Shown: positions 1 through 7,812, counted from the stretch's first letter. The stretch: DNA of 7,964 bases from Candidatus Woesearchaeota archaeon (GCA_016211095.1 JACQSW010000124.1:1-7964), one strand, 5' to 3'. Translations and numbers: made by a program. The notes: generated from the sequence alone by a model not told the origin.

Positions 1-2
1 AA

Positions 3-10
3 TTTATATA
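3..10 (+). promoter_or_regulatory. TATA box (archaeal promoter) for gltX
   Basis: The octamer TTTATATA lies about 30 bases upstream of the gltX ATG at 37. Archaeal TATA boxes sit about 25-27 bases upstream of the transcription start, which would place the start at roughly 32-35. The mRNA would then be leaderless or nearly so. That fits the absence of any Shine-Dalgarno-like purine run before the ATG. The upstream BRE would fall at or beyond the window edge and cannot be judged. Confidence 0.6.
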
Positions 11-36
11 GGACAAAAAATTAGTTCTAGAAAAAT

Positions 37-1689
37 ATGATTAATAAGGATTTAGTGAGAAAGTATGCTTTGCAGAATGCAGCTAAGTTTAGCGGCAAAG
101 CTAACATCGGCGCAGTAATTGGAAAAGTTTTGAGCGAAAGGCCGGAACTGAAAGCAAAGATTAAGGAGTTAAGCAGGGATATCTCGGCGATTGTCAGCCA
201 AGTCAACGCTTTAAGTGTTGAGGCGCAGGTTGGGGAGCTGCAAAAAATTGCTCCGGAACTTTTGGAAAAGAAAGAGAAAAAAAAGAGGGAGCTTCCGCCG
301 CTAAAAAACGCGCAAGAAGGAAAGGTAGTTACGAGGATGCCCCCTGAGCCGAGCAAGTACGCCCACATCGGCCACGCATTAAGCTTCTTAATCAATTATA
401 TGTACGCTCAGAAATACAGCGGGAAATGTGTTTATCGGCTGGAAGACACGAACCCGCTAAAAGCTGAAAAAGAATTTTACAGCGCAATGGAAGAAGACAT
501 CAAATGGCTTGGGATAAATTACAGCAAAAAAGTCATTGTTTCTGAAGACATCGAAAAATTTTATGCTTACGCTAAAAAACTGATAAGCAAAGGCGATGCT
601 TATGTTTGTTTTTGTGAAAGGGAAAAAATGGGTGACTACAGGCATAAAGCAAAAATTTGCGAGTGCAGGGAATTTCATCCTGAAAAAAATTTGGAAGAAT
701 GGCAGAAAATGCTGAAAGGAAATTACGATGAAGGAGCCTGCGTGTTGAGGTTGAAAGGAAGAATGGACGACCCTAATCACGTCATGAGGGATCCAGTCAT
801 TTTCAGGATTTGCAAACACCCCCACCCTCTGCAAGGGACAAAGTTTAAGGTTTGGCCCATGTACGACTTCGAAAACGCTGTGGAAGAAGAGCTCTGCGGC
901 GTAACGCACGTGATAAGGAGCGACGAGTTCGGCACGATGAGGGTAGAGCTGCAAAATTACATCAAAGAGCTGTTAGGATTCAAAAAACAGGAAGTCTTGC
1001 AATACAGCAGGTTTAACATTGCAGGGGCAGTAACTAAAGGGAGGGAGATACGGGAAAAAATTGAGAAGGGGGAAGCCATCGGCTGGGACGACCCAAGCCT
1101 AGTCACCCTAAAAGCTTTACGGCGGAGGGGGATTGTGCCGGAAACCTTCTACGAATTAGCCATCGAGGTAGGGCTGTCTAACGCAACCACAAACATAGAC
1201 TTTTCAGTGGTTGAAGCCTTAAACAGAAAAATTTTGGACCCTAAAGTCAACAGGTACTTCTTCGTTGACGAGCCAAAAAAGCTGGTTATCAAAAATGCCC
1301 CAAAAATAATTGCAAAAGCCCCATTGCACCCAGACTTCCCAGAAAAAGGTTGTAGGGAGATAAAAACTGATGGAGAATTCTACATAAGCGACGAATTAGA
1401 AAAAGGAAAAATGTACAGGCTAATGCATTTGTTTAATTTTAAAGACGGAAAATTCGTTTCAGAAGACTACGACCCAAAACTTGAAGCAAAACTAATCCAC
1501 TGGGTGCCGGCAAAAGAAAACATAGAAATCGAAATACTCCTCCCAAACAAAGAGCTAAAAAAGGGCTTGGCAGAAAAAAACGTTCTCAACATTAAGGTTG
1601 GGGAGGTTGTGCAGTTCGAAAGGAGATTCTTTACCAAACTAGACGAAAAAAAAGGCGACAAACTAAAATTCTGGTTCACACACCATTAA
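37..1689 (+). CDS. gltX: Glutamate--tRNA ligase, archaeal type (GluRS)
   Basis: This 550-residue class I synthetase attaches glutamate to tRNA-Glu in the cytoplasm. Archaeal enzymes of this type are often non-discriminating and also load tRNA-Gln for later amidation; that activity is inferred here. Residues 1-98 form the helical N-terminal extension typical of archaeal GluRS. The ATP-binding HIGH motif is exact at 110-113, preceded by MPPEPSKYA. The glutamate-site segment RLEDTNP is at 134-140. Two Cys-x-Cys pairs (C191/C193 and C208/C210) form a likely zinc site, and GWDDP is at 349-353 before LRRRGI. The C-terminal part (about 400-550) resembles the beta-barrel anticodon-binding region of archaeal GluRS and GlnRS, not the helical cage of bacterial GluRS, and ends FTHH as archaeal enzymes commonly do. 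The KMSKS-type loop is unusual: VTKGR at 332-336. The ATG at 37 fits the TATA spacing. The gene is one base upstream of the membrane protease gene. Confidence 0.97.
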   Translation: MINKDLVRKYALQNAAKFSGKANIGAVIGKVLSERPELKAKIKELSRDISAIVSQVNALSVEAQVGELQKIAPELLEKKEKKKRELPPLKNAQEGKVVTRMPPEPSKYAHIGHALSFLINYMYAQKYSGKCVYRLEDTNPLKAEKEFYSAMEEDIKWLGINYSKKVIVSEDIEKFYAYAKKLISKGDAYVCFCEREKMGDYRHKAKICECREFHPEKNLEEWQKMLKGNYDEGACVLRLKGRMDDPNHVMRDPVIFRICKHPHPLQGTKFKVWPMYDFENAVEEELCGVTHVIRSDEFGTMRVELQNYIKELLGFKKQEVLQYSRFNIAGAVTKGREIREKIEKGEAIGWDDPSLVTLKALRRRGIVPETFYELAIEVGLSNATTNIDFSVVEALNRKILDPKVNRYFFVDEPKKLVIKNAPKIIAKAPLHPDFPEKGCREIKTDGEFYISDELEKGKMYRLMHLFNFKDGKFVSEDYDPKLEAKLIHWVPAKENIEIEILLPNKELKKGLAEKNVLNIKVGEVVQFERRFFTKLDEKKGDKLKFWFTHH

Positions 1690-1690
1690 G

Positions 1691-2275
1691 ATGGAGATTA
1701 AAACTTCAAAAACAGAAATAAAGGATTTAGCAAAAGCTTTAATTACAGTTTCTTTAGCCTTCGCAATACTGCTCACAAAAGAATTTGCCTTGCAAGAACT
1801 GCTGAAAAATATTGGCATAGCCGCAATAACAGTAACTTTAGGATTCTTGTTTCACGAATTAGCCCACAAAGTTGTAGCACAAAAATTCGGTTGCTTCGCA
1901 GAATTTAGGGCCAGCAACACCATGCTACTAATAGCATTAGCAACCTCCTTCTTCGGATTCATCTTCGCAGCTCCAGGAGCGGTAATGATAGCAGGCAGGG
2001 TAAGCAAAGAAAGAAACGGAAAAATCGCGCTGGCCGGGCCGCTAACAAACCTGGCAGTTGCAGTAATCTTTTTGAGCCTGTCCCAACTCCTTTTTCTCGG
2101 AGAAACAATAAAAATGATAACCCACTATGGCTTCATGATCAATAGTTGGCTAGCATTATTTAATATGCTGCCTTTCGGATTTTTGGACGGAAAAAAAGTC
2201 AAAGCGTGGAACAGCAAAGCCTACTGGGCAACAACAATAATAGCTGCATTATTCACATTCTTCCTGCAAATCTAA
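1691..2275 (+). CDS. Site-2 protease family (M50-type) membrane metalloprotease
   Basis: This 194-residue polytopic membrane protein is predicted to cut substrates inside or next to the membrane. The zinc-binding motif HELAH is at 55-59, at the end of a hydrophobic segment. The third ligand comes from the N-x-x-P...LDG motif (N158, P161, D166). GPLTN at 116-120 matches the conserved GP-x-x-N segment of the family. Hydrophobic segments lie near 13-29, 41-58, 77-98, 113-135, 145-164 and 177-193, so about six membrane passes fit. No PDZ or CBS domain is present, making it a minimal member. Its ATG follows the gltX stop after one base, so translation is probably coupled and the two share the promoter at 3-10. 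Both catalytic motifs are complete, so an active enzyme is likely. The natural substrate cannot be told from the sequence. Confidence 0.9.
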   Translation: MEIKTSKTEIKDLAKALITVSLAFAILLTKEFALQELLKNIGIAAITVTLGFLFHELAHKVVAQKFGCFAEFRASNTMLLIALATSFFGFIFAAPGAVMIAGRVSKERNGKIALAGPLTNLAVAVIFLSLSQLLFLGETIKMITHYGFMINSWLALFNMLPFGFLDGKKVKAWNSKAYWATTIIAALFTFFLQI

Positions 2276-2308
2276 ACCGAAATTTTAGTGCTGGAGGATG
2301 TCATAATC

Positions 2309-5300
2309 CTAATATGCTAACCTTGTTGAGCCGAATGCGTTCACGCCATTATAGTTATAAACGCTTAAAGCGTATCGCGCAAAATTTTGTATAGTTTCAG
2401 CAGGAATTTTTGGTTCCCTCCTACTCAGTATTGTGATAACATCCCCTCTTAATTTGGTATATAATTTTTGGTCTTTTTTTATTTTTGCTACCTGCGCTAA
2501 AAATTCGTTGTGTTGTTTAGCTATCTCAGCAGGTTTCATAAGTTCTCTTTTTACCCCGCCTTTTAAGCCTGAATTGTATGCCTTATTTTCACCAAATTGG
2601 AAAACAAATTCTGCCAACACATCAATTTGGCCATTCTTATGGTCTGCAAACGGCCAAATATCTCTTCCTGAAAACTTAATAAAATTCTCTATTGCTTCTT
2701 CGGGGGCGATATTTGCTATTTCTGCCAAAAAAGCGCGACCCTCTAAAGTACTGCTACTAGGAAGCTGATAAGAAAAAATCTTATAATCATCGGCATGTTG
2801 AGCTTCGTGAACGATGGTGTTTCGTAGGTTTTTCCACTCTTCAAGATAATCTCGTTCCCAACTAACAAGTGTCCCTTCCTTTTCTGGAACACCAGCTATG
2901 CTCCTTATTTCTTGTTTTTCTACCAGTAGTTGAAGTTTTGGAGCTAAATTTTTTCCTTCTTCCGCAACTATATTTTCTGGTACAACAATTATAATTGGGT
3001 GAGGAGGTATATTTAAAGCTATTCCCATATAATCGCGCGGTCTTTGCTCAAAAAAATGTGAATAAGCATCTACGTATTCCCGATTAATAAAAAAGGCATC
3101 TACTGTTTCCTTTCTGCCTTTTAGGGGGACTTGAATAAAAGGCTCGTCTCCAAATTTTATTAAACCCGGCACAGTCTCACCACCGTACGCCCTTATAACT
3201 AAATCTTCGACATATCTATACGGGTGTTCGATGGTGCCTATAGTAATTGGTGGCGGCAAAAGCTTCTTCTTGGTAAGCTTAGGGATATCCACCTTGCCTT
3301 TTTCTTTCTCTATATTCGCAAGATGCTCAACAAGTGCATCTAACCGTTTATTTAATTTGTTAGCAGGATTTTCCCCCATCTCTAGCCGTAATGTATTTTT
3401 AACTTCCTCTAAATTTTTCATTTCGCCTACTGGTTTTATTATGTTAGACACTAATTTGGATTTGCCAACATATCTTACCTCATTTAGACTTTGGGCTAAG
3501 CGTAACTTACTTATCGCTTTGAATGATTTCACTCCCTTAACAGTTGTTTTTGCTAACACCACAGCAGTATCGCCGATTAAGAAAGGGTCGACCCATTGGG
3601 CGAAGAAGTCTTTCAAGTCTTCCCATTTAACTTTTGTGTAAGCGGACTCATAATCTTTTCCAACATTTATCATTTCGGGATACTTTTTTTCCATATCCGC
3701 CAATTCATCGTATTCTTTTCGCAAGAGAATGAGGTTAGTTAGCCCTTGAGCCCCTTCTAGCTTGAATTTGTAATCGTCTCGCAAAATTAGCGGAACTAAT
3801 CCTGTTTTTACCTGTTGTAAAAGCGCATAATTATCTCCTTGAGCTGCTGCTATTTCCCTTTCTTTAGCAAATTTTTCTGCCCCAATCTTTTGTTGTTGCA
3901 ACCAGGCTTGGTCTTTAAGCTTAGCTTCTGCGGAATTCAGCCAATCAGGAGAAGTTATTGATAATTCAGGTAAATAGTATCCTCCTTCGTATTCCTTCTT
4001 TTTCATTTCTAACTCTAAAAGTATGGGCCGTAAATTTCCAGACCACCCTATATGGTACTCCTCTCCTTTGCTTATTGGCCCAACTAAGTTTTTTGTATGG
4101 AAATAATAAGAGAGGGTTCGTTCACCATTCGCTGTTCGGTCAATGCTTCTTTCCCCGAATGGCTTTAGTTTGAACATTGCTACCCCAATATCCATCAAAA
4201 GATAATATTGTGCATAGTAATCATTTTTTAAATAATCAAAGCTTAAGTAGCGGGAGTTAGCATCTCCTTCTTGCCTGAATTTTTTTGCGAAACCGATAGC
4301 TTCCTCTGAATCGACCTTGCCATTATTATCCACTAAATTTAGAAATTCGTATGTAAATTGAGTTGATCCGGGGAGTTTGGTTAGCTCATTATTTTTTGGG
4401 TCCAAGTATTCGCTGTCCTTATACATTCGTAAGGCTTTGTCTGGTGGAACTCCGTTGAGCAGCCACGCTTTCAGGTTGCGCAAGCCCCAAACGCTGCTTT
4501 GCACATAAATGCCGAACTTTTTCCTATCGCTTATTTCGCCTGGCAACACCGCGCTAGTGTAATCTTGCAATGTCCACATGGCAAAATTAGAGTAAGCTTT
4601 GACTACATTCCATAAAGTTTCTTGTTCGGGAATGGAAACGCCGTACGTATTAGCTAGCTCAACTTTTATTTTGATGAGTTCATCAATTACTATTATCATG
4701 CCATTAACCCGGTTTTCTAGGGGAACTCCAATGGGTATTTGATTGTTTAATACTCCAACATCATCGGTGGTTAGGGCTGAAAAGTCTCCTTTGTCAGAAC
4801 TGCTAAACATCCCTCCAGACGGCGCTAGCATATGGAATTCGGATGCTTCTTGGCCGGGCAAACATTTGCCGCCTTTGACTGTTCCCATAATCATTAATCC
4901 TTCTGTTGTTGTCAAAGCAGCCTTAGAGCCACGCTGCGTTTCTACTTTTACTTGGCAATCACTTCCAACCTGTGTTGAACTAACTTTAACTTTTACTCCG
5001 CTTTTTTCTACTTCAGCCACACCATCCCTAACCCATAAAGAATTTAGGGGGTTGTGTATGTTGAATGTTGTTTCTGTAGTATCTTTTGTTGCTGATATTT
5101 TTGTGTTTAGGTGTTTGTATTGCACTATCCCTTTTGATTCGACTGTGTATCGCCCTTCTTTTTTTGGGTCACTTTTTAATAAAACAGCAGGACCTTTTGG
5201 ATGTTGTTTTAAGTATTCTTGGTATAGCTTTTCATCTGTGAAGAACATTATCGGTTCGCCGTCTTGCAGTGTTGTTACGTCGAGCAAGCCGTTTTCGTGG

Positions 5301-6490
5301 CTGTAAGTCTGCCCTTTAAATATTAACATAGATTTTATTTTGCATCCTTTTGCCAAGTCAAGGATTAATTTTCCGCCGCCGCCCAAGTTGCATATGTCTT
5401 TGCCATTAGAATCTTTGATGTCAAGATTTCCAGTTGCCAAGCTAAATTCGTTGCTTAATGGGTTGAAAAGAATAACAGAACCGCCGCTTACTTGTTTGTA
5501 TTCGTAAATTTTGCCTTTATACGCGAACGTGTAGTCATATTTTGTTTTGGGTGATCCTTCGATAATGAATCTTGCGTATTCTATTTCTTGAAGAGCGTCG
5601 CTTCTCTTGCTTATATTTAATTTTAGATCATTCGCCGCTGCAGGAGACTCTTTTGTTAATTGGCCTGCTAATTTTGTAAGGGACAAATAATCTTTCTTTC
5701 CATCACTTTTTTCAGCCTTTTTTCTTTGCAACTCAAAAAGAACTGCCGATGGTGCTTGGATGCTTATTATTGTTTCCGGCTTCCCCTTCTCCCTCTCAAC
5801 AGTTATTCGCTTAAAAGAAAGCTGAGTACCCTCGCCTAATTCTACGCGTATTGGCTGGTCGGGAATTAGCCCCCTAAAATTGATCGGTGAACTAGCAAAT
5901 TCCGTTTGCGTTATGTTTATCGTGTAAGTTTCTTCTGTGCCCTCAGCATAATGTGTTACTGCCATGCTTCTCATTTTTAGGTCAGGCGAAAATGAGCGGT
6001 TTAGGATTAACGGCCAGCTGCTGGTTTTTAGCTGAACATCCCAACTTGTTTTTTCCGTTTTGCCAGCAACCTTCACAAATTGGGTTATCGGTTTTTTGCC
6101 AGAAATTTTTTGCAAATCCTTCCTCAAGCTGCGATCATAAGTTGGAGTTTTGGCGAAGGCAATAACGGCGTCGTACAAATCCTTGCTTTTGTAAGCCTCT
6201 TCTTTCTTGAAGGGCTCGCTATTAAGAACTGCTTGGGCATAGCTTAAAAGGTTTGATTTTTCGGGTGAGGTTTTGTCTGGTGTTCCAACGAGAACCTTGC
6301 CGCCTGCGTCAAAGCTAAAAGTTATCTCGTTAAAGCTTACGCTGGTTTTGTATTTTTCATCAGGCAACAAAAGCTGGATACGCGTGTTGAAACTTGCCGC
6401 ATCAGGCATAGCTGCATAAACATTAAAAGCTGTCGCTAACATAAACAAGATTATTCCTAAACTAAAAATTTTTTTCCCCATTTTTTTCAA
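2309..6490 (-). CDS. Giant exported protein with C-terminal HEXXH zincin-like metallopeptidase domain
   Basis: I do not recognise the full-length protein (up to 1393 residues). Residues 5-26 form a Sec signal peptide (basic start, then IFSLGIILFMLATAF) with a likely cut after VYA26. No other membrane helix is evident, so it should be secreted or surface-held. Residues about 27-590 look beta-rich and hold the only four cysteines (C367, C383, C512, C543), possible disulfides. From about 598 it becomes largely helical, with an EF-hand-like loop at 719-730. A hydrophobic Gly-rich segment (WVDPFLIGD, 966-974) precedes the C-terminal part. There HEAQH (H1228, E1229, H1232) and LEGRAFLAE (E1250 as candidate third zinc ligand) give a complete zincin signature, with a preceding strand-like HPIIIVVPENI. 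The start is ambiguous: a TTG at 6490 overlaps the upstream stop, while an ATG at 6481 gives 1390 residues and an equally good signal peptide. It is cotranscribed with the QVTIF membrane protein. The metalloprotease call is good; overall role and substrate are unknown. Confidence 0.85.
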   Translation of the reverse strand: MKKMGKKIFSLGIILFMLATAFNVYAAMPDAASFNTRIQLLLPDEKYKTSVSFNEITFSFDAGGKVLVGTPDKTSPEKSNLLSYAQAVLNSEPFKKEEAYKSKDLYDAVIAFAKTPTYDRSLRKDLQKISGKKPITQFVKVAGKTEKTSWDVQLKTSSWPLILNRSFSPDLKMRSMAVTHYAEGTEETYTINITQTEFASSPINFRGLIPDQPIRVELGEGTQLSFKRITVEREKGKPETIISIQAPSAVLFELQRKKAEKSDGKKDYLSLTKLAGQLTKESPAAANDLKLNISKRSDALQEIEYARFIIEGSPKTKYDYTFAYKGKIYEYKQVSGGSVILFNPLSNEFSLATGNLDIKDSNGKDICNLGGGGKLILDLAKGCKIKSMLIFKGQTYSHENGLLDVTTLQDGEPIMFFTDEKLYQEYLKQHPKGPAVLLKSDPKKEGRYTVESKGIVQYKHLNTKISATKDTTETTFNIHNPLNSLWVRDGVAEVEKSGVKVKVSSTQVGSDCQVKVETQRGSKAALTTTEGLMIMGTVKGGKCLPGQEASEFHMLAPSGGMFSSSDKGDFSALTTDDVGVLNNQIPIGVPLENRVNGMIIVIDELIKIKVELANTYGVSIPEQETLWNVVKAYSNFAMWTLQDYTSAVLPGEISDRKKFGIYVQSSVWGLRNLKAWLLNGVPPDKALRMYKDSEYLDPKNNELTKLPGSTQFTYEFLNLVDNNGKVDSEEAIGFAKKFRQEGDANSRYLSFDYLKNDYYAQYYLLMDIGVAMFKLKPFGERSIDRTANGERTLSYYFHTKNLVGPISKGEEYHIGWSGNLRPILLELEMKKKEYEGGYYLPELSITSPDWLNSAEAKLKDQAWLQQQKIGAEKFAKEREIAAAQGDNYALLQQVKTGLVPLILRDDYKFKLEGAQGLTNLILLRKEYDELADMEKKYPEMINVGKDYESAYTKVKWEDLKDFFAQWVDPFLIGDTAVVLAKTTVKGVKSFKAISKLRLAQSLNEVRYVGKSKLVSNIIKPVGEMKNLEEVKNTLRLEMGENPANKLNKRLDALVEHLANIEKEKGKVDIPKLTKKKLLPPPITIGTIEHPYRYVEDLVIRAYGGETVPGLIKFGDEPFIQVPLKGRKETVDAFFINREYVDAYSHFFEQRPRDYMGIALNIPPHPIIIVVPENIVAEEGKNLAPKLQLLVEKQEIRSIAGVPEKEGTLVSWERDYLEEWKNLRNTIVHEAQHADDYKIFSYQLPSSSTLEGRAFLAEIANIAPEEAIENFIKFSGRDIWPFADHKNGQIDVLAEFVFQFGENKAYNSGLKGGVKRELMKPAEIAKQHNEFLAQVAKIKKDQKLYTKLRGDVITILSRREPKIPAETIQNFARYALSVYNYNGVNAFGSTRLAY

Positions 6491-7215
6491 AATTTGTTTG
6501 CAAACATAATGTCTGTGAATTTTCCGCTTATTAGGTAAAGTCCCTCTTCATTTGCGTTAGGCAGATAAGTTACATCATAACCGAGCTTTACAATTAATGA
6601 ATTGTCAATATATTCAGGATCTTTTACTTCCATCTCAACAATCTGCTTCCCTGCATTATACACTTCCTTAAAATCGGAATCGAATTCCACCACAAAAGGA
6701 TCTTCTGGGATAGAATAAAAAATGTCTTTGTAGACAACATCCGCAGGATAAGAAACTTCTAAAACAACTTGGTCATTAGTTATTTTTGCTTTCGTTTTTG
6801 GCTGAATCTCAATTATCCATGTGTCTGCTTTTTGAAAATCATATAAGCATTCAGGCAGATAAAAATTGACGAACTCTTCCAAGCTTTTTTCAACATCCCC
6901 AATTTTTGGGGAATTGTCTTGTCCCTCGTAATACCAATAGCCCACTTCTAATGGCCCTTGGGAAAAGTATGGGTTGGTTTGCCAGAATCCGCCTTGGGCA
7001 AAAACTTGTTGTATAGCTACGCCGCCAACCTCCTTCACGCAGCTGTTCAAGTAATCAGCAACGTCCTGTATTTCGGGATTAACAACTACCCCTTTAACGA
7101 TTTCTTCTTCTAAAGAAGCCTTTTCAACGTAAGTTTTGTAGTAAGCTGCCAGAAAAATAACAGCAACAACAATAATGCCAATGATTACAAAGATAGTTAC
7201 TTGCGCTTTTTTCAC
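6487..7215 (-). CDS. Conserved-type DPANN membrane-anchored protein with QVTIF N-terminus, function unknown
   Basis: The 242-residue product starts with the short basic segment KKAQVTIF, followed by one long hydrophobic helix (about 8-26). The rest is soluble and presumably outside the cell. The N-terminus resembles the class III signal peptides of archaeal pilin-like proteins (K/R-G-Q-x-S/T), but it has Ala where Gly is usual before the Gln and lacks the following Glu, so processing is uncertain. Proteins of this style, with a YL-x-x-C segment (C59 here), a YWYY-E-G patch (93-98) and a later LPEC (C123), are familiar as uncharacterised DPANN proteins; the two cysteines could pair. The start is a GTG directly within AAAGGTG, 26-33 bases downstream of a TATA-like TTTTAAATT. 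The stop TGA overlaps the first codon option of the giant exported gene, so the two form an operon and may act together at the surface. Confidence 0.85.
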   Translation of the reverse strand: MKKAQVTIFVIIGIIVVAVIFLAAYYKTYVEKASLEEEIVKGVVVNPEIQDVADYLNSCVKEVGGVAIQQVFAQGGFWQTNPYFSQGPLEVGYWYYEGQDNSPKIGDVEKSLEEFVNFYLPECLYDFQKADTWIIEIQPKTKAKITNDQVVLEVSYPADVVYKDIFYSIPEDPFVVEFDSDFKEVYNAGKQIVEMEVKDPEYIDNSLIVKLGYDVTYLPNANEEGLYLISGKFTDIMFANKF

Positions 7216-7240
7216 CTTTAATGCGAATTTAAACAGTTCA

Positions 7241-7250
7241 GAATTTAAAA
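7241..7250 (-). promoter_or_regulatory. TATA-like box for the surface-protein operon
   Basis: Read on the - strand, TTTTAAATTC lies about 26-35 bases upstream of the GTG start at 7215. Typical archaeal spacing would place the transcription start within a few bases of that codon, so the mRNA would be almost leaderless. A second TTTAAATT lies closer (7226-7233) but would put the start inside the coding region, so it is less likely. Confidence 0.45.
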
Positions 7251-7265
7251 GATTTACTATCTCAT

Positions 7266-7296
7266 AAAAAAGTTTTTTTTTGTAAAGGAAAAAGAG
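7266..7296 (-). terminator. Possible T-rich terminator downstream of 23S rRNA
   Basis: On the - strand, after the rRNA, the non-template strand has a T-rich run CTCTTTTTCCTTT (7296-7284). Next come nine A, one C and six T (7281-7266), which can form a small hairpin. Archaeal RNA polymerase commonly stops at runs of five or more T. These tracts lie between the 23S gene and the promoter of the next operon, where a stop would be expected. A shorter run, TCTTTTCTG (7323-7315), could add to it. The call rests on position and composition alone. Confidence 0.35.
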
Positions 7297-7662
7297 TGGT
7301 ATCGTGTTTATAGGCAGAAAAGATTATAGTGTTTTCTTTTTCGATTTTAGATTTTTTTTGAGCTATTGGTAGATGCAGACTGAATACCTCGCCCGAAGAC
7401 TTGGCACTTACATCCCATCCCCATCAAACCTGTGTTCTAGCAGGTGCTCTAGATCTATTTTTGAGGAGTCCTTCAAGCTTAGATGCATTCAGCTTTTATG
7501 ACTATGAGGCGTAGCTGCTCGGCCTACCTTGTCAGATAACCGATAACCAGAGGCCTCGAGCCACCGTTCCTCTCGTACTAGATGGTCCTTTCCCTCAGAT
7601 CTTTGACAATCCCAGTAGATATCATACAAACTGTCTCACGACGTTCTTAACCCAGCTCACGA

Positions 7663-7676
7663 ACCCTATATTATTG
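7663..7676 (-). other. 3' half of the bulge-helix-bulge splice motif
   Basis: On the - strand this reads CAAUAAUAUAGGGU. UAAU (7673-7670) pairs with AUUA in the 5' exon. AUA (7669-7667) is the 3-nt bulge holding the 3' splice site between 7668 and 7667. GGGU (7666-7663) pairs with exon ACCC (7904-7901). Confidence 0.7.
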
Positions 7677-7709
7677 AGCTACAGCCCACAAACATTTCTT
7701 TCTTGTTTT

Positions 7710-7743
7710 GCCTCATTTCGTTTTCTTAGGTGTTCGAAGAGGC
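7710..7743 (-). repeat. Inverted repeat / hairpin inside the 23S intron
   Basis: GCCTC-TTCG on the RNA strand pairs with CGAA-AU-GAGGC: nine base pairs interrupted by a 2-nt bulge, around a 14-base A-rich loop (7721-7734). It is the only GC-containing internal hairpin of the intron and probably a stable arm of the folded intron. Confidence 0.55.
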
Positions 7744-7812
7744 TAACAAAAAACCCATAAAAAAAAGTGATAATTGTGTAACTAATATTTTTTTTTAAAC
7801 CCGACATGTAAT

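Noticed and set aside
2295..2310. Inverted repeat AGGAT/ATCCT between the convergent genes as a bidirectional terminator
   Set aside because: The stem is only five pairs, it overlaps the stop of the giant gene, and neither strand has a strong T run after it.
4743..5306. A 187-codon frame on the + strand opposite the giant gene
   Set aside because: It is an antisense shadow with no domain, no upstream signal and Ser/Pro/Phe-rich composition typical of reverse-frame translation. The same applies to the other frames opposite gltX and the giant gene.
7216..7361. Search for a 5S rRNA or tRNA gene in the gap downstream of 23S
   Set aside because: The stretch is A/T-rich, shows no cloverleaf, no 5S-like conserved segments and no GTTC-type T-loop; only T runs and a TATA-like box were seen.
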